A stretch of 64,000 nt of DNA from contig NC_092317.1 in assembly GCF_036785885.1 (NCBI RefSeq), positions 7,194,501 through 7,258,500 of the forward strand, in the 5' to 3' direction. The stretch comes from Coffea arabica. Lineage: Eukaryota > Streptophyta > Magnoliopsida > Gentianales > Rubiaceae. This document shows, one piece after another, positions 12,055-24,900 of this stretch. The first letter of the stretch is position 1. Each line of letters starts with the position of its first letter. Made by a program: the position numbers and the translations under genes. The notes beneath the pieces were generated by a model. It was not told where the DNA came from and ran no database searches. It saw only the letters and a list, made by a program, of their open reading frames with translations.

Positions 12055-12104
12055 TTCAAACTAGTCAAAAGACCATAAATATATATAGAACATTTCTAAC
12101 AAGT

Positions 12105-12775
12105 AGCTGTCAGCACTAAATTCAACCCCTTCACCTATCTATGTTCCTCTGGCATCTCCTGATCTTACTCCTTGTCCTGTCTCTGTAGTTTATCCTATGC
12201 CTTCCGCCAGGAAGCAGTCAAAGAAATGGAAAGCCATCTATTATTGGGGTCCTATTATCATTCCGCGGGCTCTCGTATTTGCTTATTTGGTTTGTCATTC
12301 TTCTGCAAACATTTCTGGGGCACTTAAATTTGCTTGTTTGGATTGTCATTTTTTTCCAAAATTTTTTGTTACATTTTTTATGAACACATTTTCAAATTAT
12401 ATTTTTACTTCACGTTACATCAAATCGTTACAGTACATTTTTCTGGAATTTCAATCAGGCCAGTCATATGCTTTACATACTAAGTTCTGTGGTTCAGTGA
12501 AAGTTGCAGAATGGGCAAGAAATTGCAGTAAAAAGATTGAACCATGTGTCCGGATAAGGGATGGAGCAATTCAAGAATGTAAGTTACACTGATCGCAAAG
12601 CTTCAACATCGAAATCTGGCAAGACTTCTTGGCTATTGCATCCCAAGAATGAAATCTGGATAATGATTTAAATCCCAAGATTTCTGATTTCAGGATTGCT
12701 AGAATTTTTGGAGACAATGAATCGTGTGCAGATACAAGGAAAATCGATGGTACATGGCAAGGAATAATAATTCAG
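12105..12775 (+). pseudogene. Plus-strand truncated receptor-kinase pseudogene
   Basis: Blocks match copy 3 in order: the Pro-rich linker exon and membrane region (12110-12350 against 30137-30400, with CTATGCCTTCCGC and AAGAAATGGAAAG), the second kinase exon (12450-12640 against 30915-31090, encoding a decayed [14 protein letters not shown]), then a jump inside the kinase to the activation-loop part (12660-12755 against 31428-31520, LNPKISDF). Large internal deletions, frameshifts and loss of the HRD motif mean no kinase is made. Its orientation is opposite to flanking copies 1 and 2 but the same as copy 3, so it derives from a plus-strand gene of the copy 3 type. Confidence 0.8.
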
Positions 12776-13137
12776 CATTTCGTTTTTTTCATCTATGAAG
12801 GAATATGAAAATTTCTAAATTAACCTTGCTTTGATACAAATTTTGGTTGGTACTTCAAGCTTCTGTGGCAGTCAACTCACCTAAACGAGTTGGTTGTCAA
12901 ATTACTTCTAAATAAAACAATGTTTGATTACTTGAATAATTAGTCATCAAATTCAAATCCAAAACGAATCCACAAAAGAATTGGGAATGATTACCACACC
13001 TTTCTCTATCTGCAATCACCACTCATAAGGGGTGCCTCTCCTTGTCCTGTCCTATTCCTATCTTAAAGACTAAAATTTGTCCTAACCCCAAACTAGCTGA
13101 AACGAAGCAAGCAAACATAAGCCTGGCCGAGGAGTAA
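12776..13137. other. Spacer, 3' flank of copy 2
   Basis: No gene seen. The stretch 12910-13110 is similar to the 3' flanks of copies 1 (about 6370-6540) and 5 (about 51950-53170), showing that the 3' flanks were duplicated with the genes. Confidence 0.6.
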
Positions 13138-15332
13138 TCATCGGCCCTGTACATCTGAAATTGTGACCGAGTTCACAGAAGAAGATTCTGGATTTTGAGG
13201 TAACTCGGTATTGTTAAGAGTCATAATTTCAGCAAAAGCTGGTCGCTTAGGAGTGGCAAGAACCATTGATTCCTTGAGGAGCATAGATACCACATCTGAC
13301 ATTGTTGGCCTATCTGCTGCATTTTCTTGCACACACAATAAACCAACGTGAACATATTGTAGTGCTTCCCTTGTTGAGATCGTTTCATCCAAACAAGAAT
13401 CTGTGATTTCTAAAATTCTTCCTTCTGTCCATAGATCCCACACCTGAAATGACAAATGATCATTCCCAAATTAGTGGATAGAAGGAAATGTATACAACTA
13501 AAACAATGCATAGATAACTTACATGTCCTATTAAGTTTAGGTGACGATCCGAATCATAGAAGGAAGTGTTCTTCTTTCCACTTATGATCTCAAGAATCAT
13601 GACTCCAAAGCTAAATACATCAGACTTCTCTGAGAAAATCCCATCCATGGCATATTCAGGAGACATATACCCACTTTTTTCAAGCAACAAAAACAATAAT
13701 ACCTTGTCAAAAAATGGATATTACTCAAAGCTGTACAACAATCAGAAAAATATTCCTTCAACTTACTATGTCCCTACAATGTTCTTTGTGCTTCCGCGCA
13801 TTTCATTCTCTCCAAAAATTCTGGCAGTTCCAAAATCCGAAATTTTGGGATTCAGGTCCGCATCCAATAAAACATTGCTCGTTTTCAGATCTCTATGGAT
13901 GATTTTTAATCTAGAATACTTGTGGAGATACAAAAGCCCTTGAGCTACCCCTTCAATGATTTTCAACCTTCTTTTCCAATCCAATGTATCCCGCTTTGCT
14001 GCATCTTTAGACAAAGTAGACCCAATACTTTTATGGCATTCTGATAGTTGTCAAAATAATTTAGACAAGCAAAACCAAATGAAGGTAAATGGATCGCTGA
14101 AACTTACCAAAAAGTACCGAATCTAGACTGTTGTTCGGCAAGTACTCGTATATTAATAAACGCTCTTCTTTTTCAATGCAATAGCCCAAAAGTTTAACAA
14201 GATTCCGATGCTGCAGCTTTGAGATCACTTTGACTTCATTCTTGAATTGTTCAATTCCATGTCCTGACATTCTATTCAGTCTTTTAACTGCAATCTCTAG
14301 CCCATTAACCAGCTTACCCTGAATTCCATGTATCTACGTTAGAACTAAGCAAATAAATAGGGTCTTTAAACTTCAAAGTAAAAGTAAATTGTTTCGAGAC
14401 ATATTTAGTTTACCTTGTAGACAGGACCAAATCCTCCTTGGCCAAGTTTATTTTCCTCAGAGAAATGGTCTGTCGCAATATCTATGCTTGTAAAACTGAA
14501 GAAAAGTGATTCATCATCCCCTGTATCATTAGGCTCTGGACTTTCTGAACCCTGGTGTTCCCGGCGATAACCTAATATTCTCTTTCGGAGTTTACAACGC
14601 CAGAAAAGCAATCCAAGAGCTGCTAGAAAAGCGCCCGCACAAGCACCAATAACATAAAACTTCACCCTTGAATTCTTCGATTCCTTTCTTCCACCGGGAG
14701 GGCCAAAAGGAAATGAAGGAGAACCAGGGGAAGGCGCCAGAAGCAGCACGCTGCAGGCAGCAGGTTGTACTTCTCTGGCTCAACAGAGAAATCCCAAGTT
14801 TCATTCCAGATGATAGCCATGTATCATCAGCGGGATAATCAAAGCTTTGCCAAACAGTACGCCCAGATCTTGATGTCAGAACTAAGTTCCCATTATCAAG
14901 CAGAGTTGCTCTTGTCTTGCTGATCATAACTTTCTGTTTAGAATTCACAGTGAATACTGCAACATCCGAATTACCATTGCCATACACCTCTAGCCGCCCG
15001 CTTTCATTCATCGACATAGTTGAAATTCGAGGTCTGGATGATGCATCCAGATAATCATTGGCAGCCCAGATATTGACTGAATGATTCAAATACACGAATT
15101 GAATTACCAAGAATGAAGAAGAATGGTCGCTCAAGAATCGATAACGCTTGTTAGAGGACTCCAAGATCTCACCATTGTGTAATTTCAGAGATTCACTAAT
15201 TCCTAGCGTATCCTTAGCTCCAGAAACTGCACATATTTTGGCAATAAAGCAAGCAATAATACAAAAAAATGTTACCAAGTGATTGTTTGATGTACTGACC
15301 ATTCTTACTATTCCAAATTTCCAACAGGGCAA
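13138..15332 (-). pseudogene. G-type lectin receptor kinase with a frameshift in the linker (copy 2)
   Basis: The exon plan is identical to copy 1: 15332-14414, 14318-14108, 14004-13767, 13673-13523 and 13443-13138, with GT..AG borders and intact kinase motifs ([23 protein letters not shown]). In exon 1, however, an 11-bp net loss at about 14745, relative to copy 1, shifts the frame just after CLQRAASG. The deletion lies between two CCTTC direct repeats. Translation from 15332 therefore yields a 246-aa product (stop before 14592) with signal peptide and lectin domain but no membrane helix or kinase; the downstream frame resumes with [12 protein letters not shown]. Either a pseudogene, or a gene for a secreted lectin-only protein. 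A sequencing error would have to be an 11-bp one, which is unlikely. Confidence 0.85.
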
Positions 15333-17409
15333 TACTCACATCACTAAAGCTTCTTCATTTTCCTTTCTCTACATTCGAATCATCAACTAGGAGTTGAAAA
15401 GTCTTGCTTTTGGTGTAAAGAAACAAGACGAACCTGAAACTAAGGCAACTTGCACTTTTCTATTTTCGATTGGCTGAAGGAGGAGTCAGAGTTTGTTCAA
15501 AGGCAGGAACCAAGCCAATTACCTCGTTGTTTCCCCTTGAGATCGAAGTTTAGTAGAAGTAAAAAGCTTCCATCATCAGTCAATGATCGTCCGCAATAAT
15601 GGAGAAACCAGACAAAAGGATAGGCTTTATCTTTGATTTTCCACCAAATTTTAAAGGTAAAAATGTGATGTGGCCGTCGCCCATTGCGGACTTGGTCGAG
15701 AAGCGGAGTTCGTAACTTAAGTTTGATCAGGCGGGGGCCCAGAATAGAATCAACATTCCTGAATTGTATTGGGGGCCTTGGTTTTGGATCAGTTTCTTGC
15801 CTAATAAACTGGGCTATTTTGATTGGGGAACTCTGGGCTCTCTAGCAAAGCCTTTCTCTAGCTTGGGAGTTGGGTTTTTCGACACATTGAAGTTAAATCC
15901 AACTCTGAGGTTGGTATTCATCCAATCCAGAATGCTTTTTGTGTACTTTTGACCGACAAAATGTATTTCTCTCATGTTTTCTGATCACATGCTCTAAAAA
16001 CTTGCCATTGAAAGAAGGTTAGAGAACTCCTTCATTGGAGTTATCGTATTTTGTGTCGTTTTGTTTTTGGTAATAAAAAGTTTGGATGGTTCGAATTTAA
16101 TCACCACCACAATGGCATAGTAAGAAGGCTAGAGAACTATTCTATTGGAGTTGGCATTGTATTTTGTGTCTTTTTTTTTTGTTTATAATAAAAAGTTTGG
16201 ATGAATTTGATTTTCATCACTACTATGAGTCAAGGTATGCCTTCAAAATCACAAATCGCTAATCGAAGTTCTTACAAATCATCTATAACACAATTTTTAC
16301 ATTGGTAGTAGCATTCAAATATACGACCTTTTGTGTGGAAATATTACGTTCTTATCAACTAAGTTAACTTGTGTTAACTATGTTGCGTTGTTAGTCACAA
16401 GAAAGTAATATTTGTGTTGATCTTTCGAAAAAAATGATCTCGAATTTGCATTTAGGGTTACATTACTTGTTGATGATAATGATCCAGTTAAATCTCTGAA
16501 TCTCTTTTAGCTGTGGACTTGATGGGGCTTGAATCATCTTTAATTAGTGTTTAGTGGCCTTTATGTCTCATTTTGGCCACCCGGAAAAAAAAAAAAGGGA
16601 AGCTAGAGAACGAAAAATATATATTACCAAACAAAAAACTGCGACTTTGCAATGATATCCAGAACAGATATATCAATCTGTAATTTTACTCTGGTCTCCA
16701 TTCTATCGATCCAAAAAAAAAGAAAAAAGAAAAAGAAAGAAGGTAAAAAGCTCAAGTGAATGACATATATATATATATATATATATATTCACATTGTAGT
16801 CCATAGTCCGCTGTCAATATTCAAACTTTTACACCACTTTATCCCAATCATCAAGGTGCAAATGGCGGGGAAGATCATGGTTTACTTTAAGAAATTATCC
16901 AGACTGTCTGTTTTGTCTTTGCATAGAATTTTTTAACTTAAAAAGGGCTTATATGGTCAGAAAGGAAAAAGAGACCTGGAGTAGCATTTTCTTCAGCTGT
17001 TAATTGCGTGTAGCTAAATAAGAAAATGTAAGTGGCTGTTCAGGACTAGCTACTAATATTTGGGAAAGGCATCATGCGCTCCAACTGTTCAAGTAGACGA
17101 AGAAATTTGGATACATTATTTACTTTTGAATTGCTCTGTAGGACACTGATAATTGATTATGCATATTAATCAAGACCACCTTTCTTCTAGAGTGAACTGT
17201 CGGCAGAATTAAAATATAGGTGGTTTATTGTATCTACTCATTCTGACTCTGACCAAACCTAATGTTTCTTTTACCATTGTGAGCAAGGAAACTGGAAAGA
17301 ATCTAAGCCACCTCCGCTTCAGAGTAGTAGTTTTACTTTAATTAACTGCGACAAGATTTAGGACATTGGGCAATGAAGTTTAAGTTCCCTCGTAAGGATA
17401 CCGATTCCA
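15333..17409. other. Divergent intergenic region between copies 2 and 3
   Basis: About 2.1 kb between two genes transcribed away from each other, so it holds both promoters. The first 150 bp upstream of copy 2 match the sequence upstream of copy 5 (15340-15440 against 55380-55450, with CTACATTCGAATCATCAACTA). Further in it holds two related blocks around 16010-16090 and 16120-16200 (shared AGAGAACT, ATTGGAGTT and AAAAGTTTGGAT) and an AT microsatellite. No gene or RNA recognised. Confidence 0.6.
16765..16788. repeat. (AT)12 microsatellite
   Basis: Uninterrupted AT dinucleotide repeat, about 24 bp, in the spacer upstream of copy 3. Likely length-polymorphic. Confidence 0.9.
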
Positions 17410-20086
17410 ATGAAGATGTCAAGATTGGTTAGACATTGCAGCAATTTTGCAATCACTTTCTGTTTCATCGCTTATTACCTGTCATGTATTTCTGCTTCTC
17501 AGGTTAAAAATACACTAGGAGTAAACGAGTCCTTTGTTCTGTATTATGGAGACTTCTTGGAGTCCTCCAACCAGCGCTTTCGCCTCACCATCATCAGTCC
17601 CGCGAACTGGACATATTTCCTGGCCATCCAATACGTATACATGAATCAACCATTCAACATCTGGGCTGCCAACAACTACCAAACACCAGCTCGAAAACAG
17701 CCTGCATATTTGATCATGAATGCAGATGGAAGGCTAGGCGTAGATGACTCCTTTAATAATTTGCTCTTCGTTGTAAATGGTGAACAATCTGCCATGATCA
17801 ACAGCACCACCGCAGCTCTTCTCGACAACGGCAACCTTGTTTTGAGAGCACCGGGGGGGATTACTGTTTGGCAAAGTTTTGATTATCCTTCTAATACATG
17901 GCTGCAAGGCATGAGAATTGGGATTTTCGACTCGAACATGAGAATTCCGAGGCAAAGCATTCTGACTTCCCTGTCAACATTTGATGAACCGAATTCCACA
18001 TTAGCCGTTGATCACAGTAGCACAAAAGAACTGATCGTCATGCAGGATGGGGTGGTTTATTGGCGAAGTGGGATATGGGATGGCCTTAAATTTAGCTTCC
18101 TTGACTTCTTTGCTAGATTTGGTGTTACTTTTAGTTATTTTTCTGATGCGAACGAGAGCTTTTTCACATGGAATAGTAGTACTGATCCCTATGCCTTATT
18201 GTGGTTTAGCACAACCGGGAATATATGACAGGTGTCGAGCCTGTGCAATAATAAATACCTACTCGAGAAAAAATAAATTTTCTGTGTATAGTAGTGAGTA
18301 GGGTCGAATCCACAGGGACTGGGAAAAATTTGATTCCTTTCAAGTTCGGGACACGGGGGATTTTTATCAGAAATAAACTAAAAATAATTAAACAATTTAA
18401 CTAAAAATAATTAAATAATTTAACCAAAAATAAATAATTAATTAATACAATTGTAAATAACAATTAAATAAATGATAAATAAATTCTAGCCAAGGATACA
18501 ACTACGCAGACACAGTCCATTCATCTGATAATTGATGCAAAGAAGGTTCACTTAATTTAATTAATAGGCTAGTTATAGTCACCGATAAACTCTAATGACC
18601 AGCTTTTCCTTAATTTATTGATAACCAAGGTACGACCGTTGATTACCCCTAACCAGGAAATACTCCTAGGTACGACCGTAGGAATTAATTTCCTAATTGC
18701 ATTAAAAACTAGAAAAGCCTAACCCAAATTAATAACACGCTACGAGGGTTATTTAAATCAGATTGCATGTCCTCCTAGTATGTGAAAATACTAGTTGTCA
18801 CTAATATTAACCAACTAAACAATTACGGATTTAATTGATTAATTTGACAAGAGATTAATAAGTCAAATTGCACATCGGGCCCTTGATATCCAATTAACAA
18901 AATAATCCCATGGAAATTAAAATAGAAAACATGCAAATATTAATAAATTAAGGAACACGTAAAATTAATTAGATCTCACAGATATTTGGGACTGCGTCTT
19001 CGCGTTGATCCTTGACTAGAGGAGAAAATTAGCCACGCCTCATACGAAAATCTTCACACAATTCAATTGAATTTAAAGACATCATCTTTCTTCGATAATT
19101 GAGAGAGTGAATAACAAAGCTCTCAGAAGAAAATAAGAAAATTGCACAATAGAATTCAACAAACCAAAACAACTCCCTATTCTCTCCTCTGGAACATCCC
19201 TCGGAGAGAAAAACTACAAACTCCTCTATCCTCCTACGGAGCTTAATTTTGAAAGAAAACTACAACTCACTAGCCTCTTGTCTTCTGCCATCGTTCGATA
19301 TATATAAGGCAAGTCTTAGTCTTCATAGCTTTTTCATAGTCTTTTCTCCTTGAGCCCACTACTCTACGTAGGGAGCAATTGGAAAAACTACAATCATCAA
19401 AGCCAACATCTTGGCTAATGAGTACATCTCCCACCATAAGGACAGACTTTCTACGTGGTCCCCGTTAGATAATGAAAGAAAACATCATTCCAATTAATTC
19501 CAGCACAATCATCAATTCCTCTGCAATTATCAAAACGGAGGAGTCCACTATAATCATCAATTCCAGCACAAATACACCCGTGGAACCTAGCTTGTATGTT
19601 CTTTAGAAACTTCCCACGTGTGGAGTATTTGTTGTAAGAAAATCTCTATTTTCTGCTCCACTTCCTGAAATTGAGTCCAGATGCCAAATATAAGTATATG
19701 TTGACAATTAAAATAATATTTGGCATGGAAACAGGGAAAAATTAATAATAAAATTACTAACAATTAACACCTTATCAATTTCCCCCACACTTAAATCATG
19801 CTTGTCCTCAAGCATGGGAACAACTAAATTCAACAATGGCTAACTCTCATTTCATTTACTGCCAAGCTACGCTTATCCCAAAATCAAGTTTTAGTGGCTA
19901 AGTGTCAAGACATATTTCTCCCGGTTAGCTCCTGAAATCATAGACTCGTCCAATTCATAGCTAACTCGTCTAAGAAATCAAAATATTAAACTAGCAAAAG
20001 TTAGCAATTGGGTCAACTGAAAATCAAAATCTCAACATTGAAGAACAAGGATCGGCAGGCCAACATGATCATAAGCTTACTTATTA

Positions 20087-20123
<37 letters not shown>

Positions 20124-21822
20124 TTTCACAAAATGCTCAGTCCCAAGCTATTCAAGTCTTTTGACGTGAATTCTGACATTTTTAGATGAAAGAGCCCAGT
20201 TACTCAACTTTTCACAGCTTCAGGACTAACTACTCATAGATATCGCCACTTTTTGACGCGAGAGTCGACACTTGTGGTGAAGACTCCCGGTTACTGGGTG
20301 ACGGCACTAGCGGAGTAGAGTCATTTATTAACCATAATTAAAGCATCAGAATACCATATAATTAAAGATCATGACCCACGTCATCTCCTAATATGGAGAA
20401 CTAAGATCAACAATTGCCCAATTCACACAACAATTGCTAGTAAAATATTTATATTGCCTAAACAATTTAACCACAATTTGCACCAAGTCATTAAACTCAT
20501 AATATTCACCAAGATAATATGCTTTTACTTGCCATCTAAACAAAATTCATAGGATAAATCACAACCAGCAATAGAAGAGTGAGTTGCCACATTTATTCAT
20601 CAAGACGACAATAAGAAAAGCAACAATTTAAAGAAACTCCAATCAAATCCAAATCCCCCCACACTTAAAGTACACATTGCCCTCAATGTGATAATTAATT
20701 AGTAAAAATAAGAAGATGGACAACGAAACTCCCCTGAAGCTGGTGCCAGCTATTAGCACCTGTAGTTGGAGGAGGCGGAGCGGAGGTCAAAGGGTCGGGA
20801 TCGTGGTTTCACCATTCTTTCCAAATTGCATTCCGTACCACAATAGACAACAGTTGCTAACGAATAATGGAAACAAGAAATTCAAAGCACTAACAAATGA
20901 AAAATCAATTCAATGAACAAAATGCACACTGCATTCACTCACAAGTTATACAGATATCCCAACACTTATAACAAATGCAATCAATAAACACTCGTGGTTC
21001 CAAACTTAGCCAAATGTAATAATAATGCACCTCATAATCACCCCAATCAATGTAGTAATTGAAATGCAAACAGACAAAAGGCTCTCATTTAAGGCAATTG
21101 AAGGCAATCTACTTCAATAAGTAAATTTAAGTGTTAAAGGCACCTCCCAATTGAACAAACAACTGTAGCAAATTACCCACAGTTAGACACAAAGTACAGC
21201 AGATTAAACACAATTCGACCTAAAATATATATATATAATGATTAACGATTGGACATTCAATTCTAAAAATCACACGACTAACCACAAGTCAATCTACTAA
21301 ATAAATAAAAATCAAGCAAAGTAAAAAGAAACAAGCAAAGTAACACAGAAGTACCCAACTAAGGAGGAATAGAAATGTCAGGTAGTCCAAACACGCAAAA
21401 TTTTCAAAAACGTATTGTAATAAAAATAATAAAAACATACTGCAATAATAAAATAAGAAAATAAAAAATAATAATAGAAAAAGATTGAGGCAGGCGCGTG
21501 CATACGAAGCCAGTGGTGCGATGAAGGTGGTGGCTATGGGAGAGAAGAGTTTGCGGCAGCTGGATCTGGTGGTGCGCGGCTTTCGGGGCTTCAGGCGGAT
21601 CTTGGAGGCGGTGGCTATGGCAAGGGTGAAGGAGGTCAGATGAGCTGGTGGTCACCCTTGGCGAGGAGAGCCGAGGCAGCGGCGAGAAGAGCTGGGTGGG
21701 CGGCGGTTAGAGCTGGGGTGGGCGGCGGTGGGGTGAGGTTCGCAGCCGAAGAAGAAAGAAAAAGAAAGAAAGAAAGAAAGAAGAAAAGAAAGAAAGAAAG
21801 AAGAAAAAGAAAAGAGAAGAGG

Positions 21823-21854
<32 letters not shown>

Positions 21855-21935
21855 GTAGAAAGAAAATAATCTTTTCTTTTTCTGTTAAAGATAGGAATAA
21901 TAAGAATAATAATAATAATACTCATAAGAATAGGA

Positions 21936-21966
<31 letters not shown>

Positions 21967-24900
21967 AAGTTGGTTTTTTTTTTTTTTTTTATTGCAAAAA
22001 CATGGTTTGGGTCGTCCAACACCGCGTGGGCACGCCAAGATTAGTCTTCGTCCTCTGGTCTCAGAAAACTCAAACACCGCGCGGGCACGCCAAGATTGGT
22101 TTTCGTCCTCTGGTCTCAGAAAACTCAAACACCGCGCGGGCACGCCAAGATTTCACTTCCTGATTGCAGTGAAGGAAATATTAATACAGATACTACCCAA
22201 CGAGTAAATGACTTGGTGCAAAAGAAGAACAACTAGAAATAACAAGACAACTAAAAATAACAAGACTAATATTCGGGTTGCCTCCCAAACTAGCGCCTTT
22301 CTTTAGTGTCTTTGGCTAGACATAACCCGTAATTTGCTTAAACTAAGCAAATTGGGTCCTCCAAATGCATCATCTCTACCCGCTCAACTGGAAATCCTTC
22401 ATAATACGGCTTGAGACGGTGACCATTCACCACAAATTTCTTCTCCGTCTTCAAACTTTGGATCTCTACTGCACCATAATAAAAGACATTAGTCACAACA
22501 AAAGGGCCAATCCAACGAGAACGTAATTTACCTGGAAATAGTTTCAATTTGGAGTGGTATAGTAAAACTTTTTGCCCGCAGACGAATGTCTTCCTAGAGA
22601 TCTGTTGGTCATGAAAGATCCGATTCTTCTCCTTATAGATCACTGCATTCTCGTATGCTTCATTTCGGATTTCTTCCAACTCTAGTAATTGTAACTTTCT
22701 TTGAATTCCGCCTTCCTCGATATCCATGTTGCATTGTTTGACCGCCCAAAATGCTCTATGCTCAAACTCGACCGGGAGATGACATGGCTTTCCAAATACC
22801 AATCGGTAAGGGGACATGCCAATGGGTGTTTTATATGCCGTCCTATATGCCCATAGTGCATCATCTAGTCTCACACTCCAATCCTTCCTATCGGGTCGGA
22901 CCATCTTTTCTAGAATTGATTTGATCTCTCGGTTCGATGCTTCCGCCTGACCATTTGTTTGAGGATGGTAGGATGTAGAAACTTTGTGCAAGACACCATA
23001 TCTCCTAAAAATTGCAGCGATCGTTTTGTTGCAGAAATGAGTACCCCGATCACTTACAATTGCTCGCGGCATCCCAAAGCGAACAAAAATATTAGACTTA
23101 ACGAATTCTGCAACCACTTTGGAATCATTAGTGCGGGTAGCCTTTGCTTCTACCCACTTCGAAACATAATCTACAGCAAGCAATATATACAAAAAACCAA
23201 AGGACGAAGGAAAAGGACCCATAAAATCAATGCCCCAAACGTCAAAAATTTCAACAAAAATCATTGGGGTTTGAGTCATTTGATCCCTACGAGAGATATT
23301 ACCCACTCTTTGACACTTATCACATGACTTACAAAATGAGTAGGCATCCTTGAATAGAGTTGGCCAATAGAATCCACTCTCTAGCACCTTACGAGCCGTT
23401 CTCTTCGGTCCAAAGTGACCTCCACATGCAAAAGAGTGACAATAGGCTAGAATAGATTGAAATTCAACTTCACTTACACATCTACGGATGATTTGATCAG
23501 CACCCCGCTTCCAGAGGTAAGGATCATCCCAAATGTAGAACTTTGCATCGCTCCTCAACTTGTCTCTCTTTGCCTTAGGCCATCCTGTAGGAAATTTGTC
23601 AGTGACTAGAAAATTAACAATATCTGCATACCAAGGCAAAGATGAGTTAATAGAAAATAAATGCTCCTCGGGGAATGCTTCTCTCAATGGGATGTCATCT
23701 TCGACGACTTGTACTCGACTCAAGTGATCTGCTACCAGATTCTCCGCCCCTTTCTTATCTCGGATCTCCAGGTTGAATTCTTGTAACAACAATATCCACC
23801 GTATCAATCGCGGTTTTGCCTCTTTCTTGGTCAATAAATACCGTAAAGCTGCATGATCAGAAAAAATAATAACTTTAGCACCAAGTAAATAAGACCGAAA
23901 TTTTTCTAAGGCAAAAATAACCGCTAAAAGCTCCTTTTCGGTGGTTGAATAGTTCAATTGAGCTCCGTTCAAGACTCGAGATGCGTAGTAAATAGCATGA
24001 GCTGCTTTTCCTACTCTTTGACCCAATACCGCACCAACTGCATAGTCACTGGCGTCGCACATGATCTCGAATGGGAGGTTCCAGTCAGGGGGTTGGATAA
24101 TAGGTGAGGTGATCAATAACTCCTTTAACTTATTGAATGCCCCCTTACATGCTTCATCAAATTCGAAGGATACATCTTTTTGCAAAAGTTGGAACAAGGG
24201 TGCTCCAATTTTCGAGAAATCCTTGATGAATCTTCTATAGAAACCTGCGTGACCCAAGAAAGAACGAACTTCCCGCACACTCGCTGGGTAAGGTAAAGTA
24301 GATATAACATCTATTTTTGCCTTATCAACCTCAATACCTGTAGATGATACAACATGACCCAAAACTATCCCGTGTTCAACCATAAAATGACATTTTTCCC
24401 AATTAAGCACGAGATTAGTTTCTATACACCTTACTAAGATCAATTTCAGATTATCTAGACAGTTTTCAAAACTTTCACCATATACACTGAAATCGTCCAT
24501 GAAAACCTCAATAATTTTCTCAACATATTCTGAAAAGATACTTACCATGCATCTTTGAAAGGTAGCAGGTGCATTACACAATCCAAATGGCATCCTTCGG
24601 TATGCAAATGTTTCAAATGGGCAGGTGAAAGTAGTCTTCTCTTGGTCCTCGGGTGCGATAGCAATTTGAAAATAACCTGAAAATTCATCCAAAAAACAAT
24701 AGTAAGCTCGACATGCTAATCGCTCCACCATCTGGTCAATGAAAGGGAGGGGAAAATGGTCCTTTTTCGTGACGGCATTTAGCTTTCGGTAATCGATACA
24801 CTGTCGCCATCCGGTGGGCTTTCGAATTGGTACGAGCTCACCCTCTTGGTTTGATTCCACTGCCACCCCTGCCTTCTTCGGGACCACCTGTACTGGACTT

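Larger units (their letters stand above)
8700..12130. repeat. Right copy of the segmental duplication (upstream of copy 1)
   Basis: Collinear with 735-1646 and 4832-6365. It lacks the solo LTR of the left copy but carries its own SINE-like insertion (10648-12054), itself interrupted by 10868-12043. The interval 8840-9440 is the likely promoter and 5' flank of copy 1; otherwise the stretch up to 10647 holds no gene. Confidence 0.85.

Noticed and set aside
12197-12592. A 131-codon plus-strand frame
   Set aside because: It runs through decayed receptor-kinase sequence in a frame that does not keep the kinase; chance frame in a pseudogene.
15764-15952. A 62-codon frame upstream of copy 2
   Set aside because: No start context, family or conservation in the paralogous flank of copy 5.
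21640-21925. Frames rich in Arg/Lys or Phe
   Set aside because: Products of GAAA and poly(T) simple repeats.
19778-22338. Env-like third gene in element A
   Set aside because: Some Athila elements carry one after pol, but this interval has no long frame or membrane-type sequence on the coding strand.
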